In this document: piece after piece, positions 1 to 4,829 of the stretch
How positions within the stretch are numbered: the first letter of the stretch is position 1
How the letters are laid out: each line of letters opens with the position of its first letter
Source of the DNA: DASTGO01 sp035719045
GTDB taxonomy: Bacteria; Actinomycetota; Actinomycetes; Actinomycetales; Kineosporiaceae
Length of the DNA stretch: 9,761 nucleotides
Assembly: GCA_035719045.1 (NCBI GenBank)
Contig: DASTGO010000144.1
Location: 1 to 9,761, forward strand
Direction: 5' to 3'
Translations under genes and position numbers: made by a program
The notes under the pieces: generated by a model
Databases searched by the model: none
Told to the model about the DNA's origin: nothing
What the model saw: only the letters and a program-made list of their open reading frames with translations

Positions 1-195
1 GCCGTCCCCCTGGACCAGGTACTCGTGGAGACCGACGCGCCGTACCTCGCGCCGATGCCCTACCGCGGCAAGACCAATGCTGGATACCTCGTGCCCCTCA
101 CCGTGCGCTGCATGGCCGAGGTGCTGGACCGGGACCTGGCCGACGTCTGCCGCGTGCTCGACGCCACCGCCACCCGGCTCTACGGCCCCTGGTAA
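1..195 (+). CDS. tatD: TatD-family metal-dependent hydrolase, C-terminal part
   Basis: The reading frame is open from the window's first base and ends at TAA (193-195), giving the last 64 residues; the 5' part lies outside the window. It contains the C-terminal TatD signature ETDAPYLAP (residues 10-18), whose Asp is a conserved metal/active-site residue, then YRGKTN and GYLVP, matching the family pattern of RGK-x-N followed by P/Y. TatD proteins are TIM-barrel amidohydrolase-fold metal-dependent nucleases acting in the cytoplasm, linked to DNA fragmentation and repair. tatD directly before rpfB is the conserved actinobacterial order; here about 3.2 kb separates them. Identification is firm from the motif; only this fragment can be judged. 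Confidence 0.93.
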   Translation, partial: AVPLDQVLVETDAPYLAPMPYRGKTNAGYLVPLTVRCMAEVLDRDLADVCRVLDATATRLYGPW

Positions 196-228
196 CTCCC
201 CCGGCGCGGTGACGGCGGGATTCCTGTC

Positions 229-295
229 GGCACAGGGGGCGCCCGGGTACCCGGTGGCCCTGTATGCGGGTCCTGCAGGCACCGGGGGCGCCCAG
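229..295. repeat. Imperfect 18-bp direct repeat at the tatD/islet junction
   Basis: Positions 229-246 and 278-295 are the same 18-mer except at two sites (16 of 18 identical); the shared core is GGGGGCGCCC. The copies start 49 bp apart, just after the tatD stop codon. A perfect 12-bp palindrome, CCGGGTACCCGG (243-254), overlaps the first copy. They could mark a recombination or insertion junction, or simply be G/C-rich intergenic DNA. No matching copy was noticed at the far end of the islet. Confidence 0.5.
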
Positions 296-593
296 TGCTC
301 CTTCTCGGGGCCTTCGTCGAGGGCCTCAACCTCGTCAGCGGCAACTTCGAGTTCGCCAGCCTCATCGTCATCGACGACGACGAGTGGTGGGAGCGCTTCG
401 GGGCCAGATCGAGGCCAATGGGGAGTCCGACGAGCTACGCCGGTACTCCAGCCTGGACCACGACCTGCTCACCGAACTGATCCACGATCCTGCCCGGAGC
501 AACGAGGGCCTGTTGCCCCTGCTCCAGGGCTTCAGGCGCCTTGCCCACGCAGGTGGGGACCGGGTTGACCTTCCGACGATCGACGTGGAGTGA
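295..593 (+). pseudogene. Frameshifted remnant of an unrecognised acidic protein (about 100 aa)
   Basis: Two frames carry protein-like sequence that joins end to end. Frame 1 from a GTG at 295 (preceded by a G-rich, SD-like run) reads VLLLGAFVEGLNLVSG, then NFEFASLIVIDDDEWWERFG. From about 402 the sense moves to frame 3, reading QIEANGESDELRRYSSLDHD, then LLTELIHDPARSNEGLLPLL, ending in VDLPTIDVE and TGA at 591-593. The switch lies at the G4 run at 400-403 and fits loss of one base. The reconstructed product is acidic, soluble and alpha/beta-like, with no signal peptide or membrane segment. I do not recognise the family. Small acidic proteins of this sort include immunity-like proteins, but nothing here proves that. 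A sequencing error in the G run is an alternative. Confidence 0.5.
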
Positions 594-597
594 CCTG

Positions 598-708
598 ATG
601 GCCGACAACTGGTAGCGCGTCGAGTGGACCTGCGACGACCGGCGGACCACGGTGCTCCTGCTCGTCTCTGGCCGCTTCCGCCTCGACAGGGGATCCACCT
701 GGCTGTGA
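598..708 (+). pseudogene. Small ORF with internal TAG, probable second remnant
   Basis: An ATG lies 4 nt after the stop of the preceding remnant, the spacing of coupled operon genes. It reads MADNW, meets TAG (613-615), then continues in frame as RVEWTCDDRRTTVLLLVSGR and on to TGA at 706-708. The sequence after the TAG looks like normal coding sequence, so one nonsense mutation may have killed a gene that was probably longer originally. The family is not recognised. Together with the upstream frameshift it suggests a decaying two-gene unit. It is short, so chance cannot be excluded. Confidence 0.3.
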
Positions 709-729
709 GCCTGTGGGCGATCAGGAACG

Positions 730-927
730 TCATTCGGTCGACGGCCCGGCTTCGCGGTGGAACTCCGCCACAACCTTGATCTGGCCGACGATCGCGTCGT
801 TGAACGCTTCGAGGTCCTCAGCGGGAATCCAGTATTCGAGGATCGTCCGGCCGCTGTCGGCATCCGTCGGCTCATCCTCCTCACAGGAGGCCGCAAATGG
901 CGAGGCGATTGCAGGCTGTCGGTTCAT
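730..927 (-). pseudogene. C-terminal fragment resembling the actinobacterial 'ADP-ribosylation/crystallin J1'-named family
   Basis: This is a 65-codon ORF from ATG (925-927) to TGA (730-732). The C-terminal half is clearly protein-like: GRTILEYWIPAEDLEAFN, then DAIVGQIKVVAEFH. The motif (W/Y)(V/I)PAE(D/E)L-x-x-FN-x-x-IVG-x-I-x-V matches from memory the C-terminus of small actinobacterial proteins (about 130-150 aa) commonly labelled 'ADP-ribosylation/crystallin J1'. The first 25-30 residues do not resemble that family, and its N-terminal two thirds are absent. An in-frame TAG lies four codons upstream of the ATG, and no good ribosome site is seen. I therefore call it a truncated remnant rather than a gene. 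It lies downstream of the deformylase in the same orientation. The family name is recalled, not searched. Confidence 0.45.
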
Positions 928-1009
928 GACCGGCTCGGCCTATTTCCTCGCTGGCTTCGCGGACTGCAGCCTCGGCGGGATCGACCGACGGTGCTGAGCC
1001 GGCCGTCGG
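881..1009 (-). pseudogene. Possible Nudix-helix relic downstream of def
   Basis: Immediately after the deformylase stop codon, in the same frame, 42 sense codons run to TGA at 881-883. The middle reads DPAEAAVREASEEIGRAGHE. The part EAAVREASEEIG resembles the second half of a Nudix box (E-x7-RE-U-x-EE-x-G), though Ala stands where an aliphatic residue is usual and the leading G-x5-E part is missing. There is no start codon of its own, and the 3' part overlaps the 65-codon ORF in another frame. If real, it is the scar of a Nudix hydrolase gene lost by deletion. A chance Ala/Glu-rich reading is a serious alternative. Confidence 0.25.
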
Positions 1010-1010
1010 T
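984..1010 (-). terminator. Hairpin after the deformylase gene
   Basis: ACCGACGG (984-991) and CCGTCGGT (1003-1010) form a perfect 8-bp stem with an 11-nt loop, overlapping the last base of the def stop codon. No T-rich tract follows on either strand, as is common for actinobacterial terminators. It is placed to end the MFS - small ORF - def transcript. Confidence 0.4.
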
Positions 1011-1576
1011 CAGCTGTGACTGGCACGGTGGAACTCCAGGTAGTTGGACACCGTCGTCAGGCTCGCCATGTCGGCCATGCGGTCGACGAACTCGATGCCG
1101 TCGAGATGGTCGACCTCGTGTTGGATCACCCGGGCCACGTACCCGCTGTACTGCTCGTTCACGCGGGCGCCGCCCACGTTCTGGTACTCGACCGTGATCG
1201 TCTCGGCGCGGGGAACCAGACCCATCAGACCCGGGACGCTGAAGCAGCCCTCCCAGTCCACCAGAACCGAGGCCGACCGCTCGACGATCACAGGGTTGAC
1301 CATCCGCAGCAGCGGACACTCGGGCCGATCGGGGAACACGTCGGTCTTGCGGACCTCGACCACCACCGCCTTGACCGACGCACCGATCTGGGGGGCCGCC
1401 AATCCCGCGCCGTTCAGCGCGCGCAGCCCGTCGACCATCGTCGTCAGCAGGTGGGCCACGTCACCGACGGCCGCGACGCCTGAGGTCGGCGCCTTCAACC
1501 GGGGATCGCCGATCGTCACGATCCCTTCCCCGGCAACGCCGGACATCCACCCACGGTCGCTCTTGGCAAGTGTCAC
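1010..1576 (-). CDS. def: Peptide deformylase (accessory copy)
   Basis: A 188-residue protein removes the formyl group from the N-terminal Met of nascent proteins; it is a cytoplasmic metalloenzyme acting at the ribosome exit. All three family motifs are present: motif 1 GAGLAAPQIG (56-65, with Gln63), motif 2 EGCFS (109-113, metal ligand Cys111), and motif 3 QHEVDH (152-157, ligands His153 and His157, catalytic Glu154). Length is normal for the family. Motif 2 has Phe where EGCLS is usual. The GTG start at 1574-1576 is chosen because GGTGGAG lies 7 nt upstream; an internal ATG at residue 11 has a poorer site. The start overlaps the stop of a 27-codon ORF by 4 nt (GTGA), implying translational coupling. 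No fmt or priA is nearby, so this is unlikely to be the main housekeeping locus. The enzyme family is certain; an accessory or resistance role is inference. Confidence 0.93.
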   Translation of the reverse strand: MTLAKSDRGWMSGVAGEGIVTIGDPRLKAPTSGVAAVGDVAHLLTTMVDGLRALNGAGLAAPQIGASVKAVVVEVRKTDVFPDRPECPLLRMVNPVIVERSASVLVDWEGCFSVPGLMGLVPRAETITVEYQNVGGARVNEQYSGYVARVIQHEVDHLDGIEFVDRMADMASLTTVSNYLEFHRASHS

Positions 1577-1656
1577 GTCGGTTCTCCACCTCGCACGGAC
1601 CCGGCAGCCGGTTCGGCCACGGGCAGGTCGGCCGCATACATCCTCTGAGAAGTCAT
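1573..1656 (-). CDS. 27-residue ORF coupled to def
   Basis: The ORF runs from ATG (1654-1656) to TGA (1573-1575). Its stop overlaps the def start as GTGA, and it begins 1 nt after the stop of an upstream in-frame coding tail. GAAGGGGAA about 9 nt before the ATG is a plausible ribosome site. The product begins MTSQRMYAADLPV and ends RGGEPT; it is hydrophilic, lacks Cys and has no membrane segment. It matches no family I know. Possible roles are a leader whose translation drives def, a small functional peptide, or the remnant of a larger gene. About two thirds of its codons end in G or C, lower than in the core genes of the window. The def ribosome site lies inside it, which favours a coupling role. 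Confidence 0.4.
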   Translation of the reverse strand: MTSQRMYAADLPVAEPAAGSVRGGEPT

Positions 1657-1657
1657 C

Positions 1658-1717
1658 TCACAGTTCCCCTTCGATGCCCAGGTGTTCGAATGCAGCCACG
1701 ACGTGCGGACGGACCCG
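1658..1717 (-). other. In-frame coding-like tail after the MFS stop
   Basis: Nineteen sense codons follow the MFS stop codon in the same frame, then TGA at 1658-1660. They include VRPHVVAAFEHLGIEGEL, which looks like the natural C-terminus of a folded protein. The next ATG starts 1 nt later. There is no room for an independent gene. It may be the end of a lost gene once coupled to the 27-codon ORF and def, or a former longer C-terminus of the exporter. Confidence 0.3.
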
Positions 1718-2995
1718 TCAGTTGTGGCTCACCGCGTCCGGCGTCGGATCGCTCTCCTTGGCCGGCACACCGGCAATCAGGCCACGGACCGACGGCGTCG
1801 TGCCCGCGAACAGGCAGACCACGACGACCAGGAGCGCGGCCGTGGTCAGCGGCACCGACGGGCTCCACAGCGCAGCGAGCATCGGGGCCACCAGGTAGCC
1901 GAGCGGCATTGCGGCGAGCGAGAACAGCCAGTCGTAGGAGTCGACCCGTGCCAGCCGGTCCGCGGGTACGTGCTCCTGCAGCGCGGTATCCCACGTGGGG
2001 TTCAGGAACCCCAGCGCCGCCTGGGCCACCCCGTATCCGACCACGATCAACGGCACCGGGGCGTGCACCGCGAGGAGTAGCAACGGGATCGCGTAAGTCG
2101 CCAGTGCGAGGTTCGCCCACATCACTCTACGGCGTATCCGGATGCGGCTCGCCAGCAGTGCCCCGGCGAGCAGGCCGATCCCGCCCGTCTGCAGGATCCA
2201 AATCCAGGTGCCCTCGCCGCCGAGGTGCAGGATCGCGATCACCGGTCCGAGCGTCATCAGAATCCCGGCGCAGAAGTTCCACACCGAATGGGCGACGAGG
2301 CTCATCCAGAGCCAGCGTCGGCCGGCGACCTCGCGCCAGCCGACAGCCAGGTCCTTACGCAAGGTCTGGGGAGGGGACGGCACATGGCGCACGACGGTGA
2401 TCGCGAGCAGCCCGGCGCTGATCGCAAACGCTATGCCGTCCACAACGAACACCCAGCCGCTGCCGACCAGATAGACCAGGGAACCGGCCAGCGCGGGCCC
2501 CAGCACCCATGCCGCGCTCTTGGTGAAGCCCATCGCCGCGTTGGCGCGTTGCCGGGCCGATTCCGGCACCGTGCCGACCACCATCGGCGACCTGGTCGGG
2601 TCCGAGAGCGCCGAGGCCACTCCGTAGAGGACCTGCGAGACGCAGATGTGCCACAGCACCGGCGACGAGCTGAGCAGTTCGATGCCCACGAAGATCTGGG
2701 TGAGGACCCGCAGGAGGTCCGCGCCCATCGCCATCGGCCGCGCCTGGAACCGGTCGGCGAGCACGCCGCCCAGCGGCATCAGCGCCAACCGGGGGATTGT
2801 CGCGCAAGCCAGCGTGATGCCCATGGCGGTCGCCGAACCGGTGGCAAGCACGACGGCGACGGCCAGCGCCGCGGGCACCAGCCCCTCGGACAGAGCCGAC
2901 AGGGTACGGCCGATGAAGAGCAGCCGGAAGTTGCGCAGTCGCAACGGATGAGGGTCGGTGCCCCTCTTTGCATTCTCGTCAGGCGTGGTGGACAT
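1718..2995 (-). CDS. MFS drug/siderophore exporter, EntS-like (MFS_3 type)
   Basis: A 425-residue polytopic membrane protein. The cytoplasmic N-terminus is followed by LRLRNFRLLFIGRTLS (18-33), the usual start of TM1 in EntS-like exporters. MFS motif A is present as GGVLADRFQARP (76-87) between TM2 and TM3, and alternating hydrophobic segments fit about 12 helices. Families of this type use proton-driven efflux of drugs or siderophores; the substrate cannot be read from sequence. The ATG at 2993-2995 is chosen because an upstream 61-codon extension is Arg-rich and non-membrane, while GAGAGAAG lies about 11 nt before this ATG. It heads a minus-strand unit with the 27-codon ORF and def. The leader upstream has strong inverted repeats. 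The product ends in a hydrophilic tail, DPTPDAVSHN. The call as an MFS exporter is firm; the subfamily is likely. Confidence 0.9.
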   Translation of the reverse strand: MSTTPDENAKRGTDPHPLRLRNFRLLFIGRTLSALSEGLVPAALAVAVVLATGSATAMGITLACATIPRLALMPLGGVLADRFQARPMAMGADLLRVLTQIFVGIELLSSSPVLWHICVSQVLYGVASALSDPTRSPMVVGTVPESARQRANAAMGFTKSAAWVLGPALAGSLVYLVGSGWVFVVDGIAFAISAGLLAITVVRHVPSPPQTLRKDLAVGWREVAGRRWLWMSLVAHSVWNFCAGILMTLGPVIAILHLGGEGTWIWILQTGGIGLLAGALLASRIRIRRRVMWANLALATYAIPLLLLAVHAPVPLIVVGYGVAQAALGFLNPTWDTALQEHVPADRLARVDSYDWLFSLAAMPLGYLVAPMLAALWSPSVPLTTAALLVVVVCLFAGTTPSVRGLIAGVPAKESDPTPDAVSHN

Positions 2996-3064
2996 GGAGC
3001 ACCAATCTTCTCTCGTCAGGGTTCGCTCGGGTTGCACCCGGAGATCGGCACGCTGGCCGAGCCC

Positions 3065-3088
3065 CCGGCGGCGCGCGCGGGCCGCCGG
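3065..3088 (-). promoter_or_regulatory. GC hairpin in the MFS 5' leader
   Basis: CCGGCGGC (3065-3072) and GCCGCCGG (3081-3088) form a perfect 8-bp stem with an 8-nt loop, 70-93 nt upstream of the MFS ATG. Between hairpin and ATG a tiny ORF (GTG, 10 codons, then TGA; MPISGCNPSEP if read from that GTG) can be read on the minus strand. A short ORF plus hairpin before an efflux gene resembles drug-responsive attenuation, but there is no T tract and the ORF lacks a clear ribosome site. Confidence 0.25.
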
Positions 3089-3126
3089 ACCTGGCGTCCT
3101 CCCGGGCCGACAGCCAGGAGTGATGG

Positions 3127-3229
3127 CGACCGTTCGGCGGGCGGCCGTCCGAGACCGCACGGGGCCTTTCGTCGCCATGCGTACGGGTTTGTGGCAGGCG
3201 ATCCGTACCGGCCCTGCGCCGAACGGTCG
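3127..3229. repeat. Perfect 13-bp inverted repeat in the MFS/rpfB divergent region
   Basis: CGACCGTTCGGCG (3127-3139) and its exact reverse complement CGCCGAACGGTCG (3217-3229) flank 77 bp. A shorter pair, GTACGG (3181-3186) and CCGTAC (3203-3208), lies inside but is not concentric. It could be a two-site operator controlling the divergent genes, a long-range RNA fold in the MFS leader, or terminal repeats of a small mobile remnant. No target-site duplication is seen beside the arms. Confidence 0.55.
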
Positions 3230-3405
3230 ACACGCGATCTGACCTGCGGTGATGGAGGCGATGGCGGTGCCGGAGAACGCCGTCGCGGGCCGATGAGCTT
3301 GGAGCGCCGTCGAGGCTGCCGTTACGGTGACCGTCGACAGTCGGGGTCGGAGATCCGCCCCGGGGCAGTATGTAGCGGGATGGTTCGGCCGCCCGTGTCC
3401 CGTCG
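3230..3405 (+). promoter_or_regulatory. rpfB upstream region
   Basis: No gene is seen in the 176 bp before the rpfB start. The dyad ACGGTGACCGT (3324-3334) lies about 72 bp before the GTG and is preceded by GTT, so GTTAC and GTGAC follow each other. This loosely recalls the GTNAC half sites of the MtrA wall regulator, but the spacing does not match a known box. TATGTA at 3369-3374 is a weak -10 candidate with no good -35. In M. tuberculosis the tatD-rpfB gap carries an RNA switch; I cannot identify one here. Confidence 0.25.
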
Positions 3406-4605
3406 GTGGTCGCGTTCCGTCCCGTCCGCCGGGGGACCCTGCCCTGGTGCGCCGTGCCCGAGATGTGCGACGTCTGGAGCGCTGTGCTGGGGTTTCTCAC
3501 CGGCCGGGTGGGCAGGGTCGCGGCGCAGTCCGCGGTGCTCACGGCCGTCATCGGTGGCACGATCGCCTACTCCCACGTCGGGAAGAAGGTCTATCTCTCT
3601 GTCGACGGGCAGTCCCGCGAGGTCAATGTGGAAGCGGGGACGGTGCGCGCGTTGCTGGCCGCCGAGAACCTCGACGTCTCCGACCGGGATCTGGTGGCAC
3701 CCGCCCCGTCCACCCCGCTGTCCTCCGGTGACCACGTCGTGGTGCGGTTCGCGCGGCAGCTCGTCCTCACCCTCGACGGGCGGACCCAGACCTACTGGAC
3801 CACCGAGCTGACCGTCGACCAGGCGCTGACCGCGCTCGGGGTTCACGCCGACGGCGCGGAGCTGTCGAGTTCCCGGTCACAGCCGATCGGCCGCAAGGGT
3901 TTCAACCTCACCATCTCGACCCGGAAGTCGGTGACCATCGCGGCGGACGGGGTGACCCGGACGGTCGTGACCTCTGCGCCCACGGTCGGCGAGCTGCTGA
4001 AGGAGCAGGGGATCGCGCTCGGCGCGGCAGACCGGCTCTCCGCGGTTCCCGCGACCCCGGTCACCGAGGGCATGGTGCTGGCGCTGACCCGGATCACCCA
4101 GACCACGGTCACCGTCACCGAGAAGGTTCCCTACGGCAGCAACAAGAAGAAGTCCGCCACCCTGGACGCCGGCCAGACCCAGGTGCTCACCCCGGGCAGG
4201 AACGGCAGCCGGACCGCCGTCTACGCGGTGCTGCTCGCCAACGGCCAGGAGGTGAGCCGGACCCTGCAGTCCGCCACCGTCCTCACCCAGCCGGTCGACG
4301 AGGTGGTGGCGGTCGGGACCAAGCCCGTTCCCGCCCCCAGCGGCGGTAGCAGCAATGTCGGCGGCAGCGTCGACTCGCTCAACTGGGCGGCGCTGGCCAA
4401 GTGCGAGTCCGGGGGGAATCCGCGGGCGGTCAACCCGGCCGGCTACTACGGGCTGTACCAGTTCAGCGTGAGCACCTGGCGTTCGGTGGGCGGCAGCGGC
4501 AATCCGATCGACGCGGCTCCGGCGGAACAGACCCTGCGGGCCAAGATGCTGTACCAGCGCGGCGGTGCCAGGCAGTGGGGCTGCGGGCAGAAGCTGTTCA
4601 GCTGA
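3406..4605 (+). CDS. rpfB: Resuscitation-promoting factor RpfB (DUF348 x3, G5, Rpf transglycosylase)
   Basis: A secreted or membrane-anchored peptidoglycan lytic enzyme that helps dormant cells regrow. The order over 399 residues is: a short N-terminal part; a hydrophobic segment, about 39-56 (AAQSAVLTAVIGGTIAYS); three DUF348 repeats starting near 61, 116 and 174 (SVDGQ, TLDGR, AADGV cores); a G5 domain at about 232-305; a Pro/Gly/Ser linker at about 307-323; and an Rpf domain at 325-397. The Rpf domain shows WAALAKCESGGNP with catalytic Glu334, GYYGLYQFSVSTW, and Cys333/Cys393 placed for the conserved disulphide. The domain order matches M. tuberculosis RpfB. The GTG at 3406 is the first start in the frame and has no clear SD; GTG at 3454 or ATG at 3463 would leave a more typical signal sequence. 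rsmA and ispE follow downstream as usual, but an expansin-like gene has intervened. Function is secure; the start is not. Confidence 0.95.
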   Translation: MVAFRPVRRGTLPWCAVPEMCDVWSAVLGFLTGRVGRVAAQSAVLTAVIGGTIAYSHVGKKVYLSVDGQSREVNVEAGTVRALLAAENLDVSDRDLVAPAPSTPLSSGDHVVVRFARQLVLTLDGRTQTYWTTELTVDQALTALGVHADGAELSSSRSQPIGRKGFNLTISTRKSVTIAADGVTRTVVTSAPTVGELLKEQGIALGAADRLSAVPATPVTEGMVLALTRITQTTVTVTEKVPYGSNKKKSATLDAGQTQVLTPGRNGSRTAVYAVLLANGQEVSRTLQSATVLTQPVDEVVAVGTKPVPAPSGGSSNVGGSVDSLNWAALAKCESGGNPRAVNPAGYYGLYQFSVSTWRSVGGSGNPIDAAPAEQTLRAKMLYQRGGARQWGCGQKLFS

Positions 4606-4621
4606 GCGACGGACTCACCCC

Positions 4622-4670
4622 TCGATGGGCCGTCGATCCCTTGCCGGGCAAGGGATCGACGGCCCATCGG
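4622..4670. terminator. Bidirectional terminator between convergent rpfB and the expansin-like gene
   Basis: Arms 4623-4645 and 4647-4669 are exact reverse complements (23 bp each, one base between them). The realistic RNA stem is 22 bp with a 3-nt loop, plus a possible U-G closing pair (4622/4670). It starts 17 nt after the rpfB stop and ends about 160 bp from the expansin stop. No T tract follows on either side, so it is a strong stem without a U tail, as is frequent in high-GC actinomycetes. The symmetry lets it serve both converging transcripts. Confidence 0.85.
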
Positions 4671-4713
4671 CGTCAGAGGGCCCGCCGTCGTGCCCGGGTG
4701 GGTGCCGGGTCGG

Positions 4714-4768
4714 ATCGACCGTAACGGCGGCTCGTCGCGCAATCGACCCCAACGGCGCTTGCCGCGCA
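4714..4768. repeat. Tandem imperfect direct repeat of about 28 bp
   Basis: Two adjacent units, 4714-4741 (28 bp) and 4742-4768 (27 bp), both begin ATCGACC, share AACGGCG in the middle and end CGCGCA. They differ by a few substitutions and one indel. They sit between the terminator and the 3' end of the expansin-like gene. A local duplication is the simplest reading; function is unknown. Confidence 0.5.
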
Positions 4769-4829
4769 GGAGCGCGGGATGCCCGGGCGCCGCGATCAGC
4801 GGGCCTGCGCTGTCCCCACTGTGTGCGGA

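Noticed and set aside
2996..3178. A 61-codon N-terminal extension of the MFS protein from an upstream ATG.
   Set aside because: The extension is Arg/Pro-rich, unlike MFS N-termini, and crosses the GC hairpin; the ATG at 2995 has a better ribosome site.
3321..3334. An MtrA box (GTTAC and GTGAC) upstream of rpfB.
   Set aside because: The half sites are separated by only 1 nt, which does not fit the spacing expected for a direct-repeat MtrA site; kept only as a dyad note.
2225..3811. A 528-codon plus-strand frame spanning the MFS gene, the control region and the start of rpfB.
   Set aside because: It crosses two identified genes in other frames, and the translation is Arg/His/Gly-rich without any domain.
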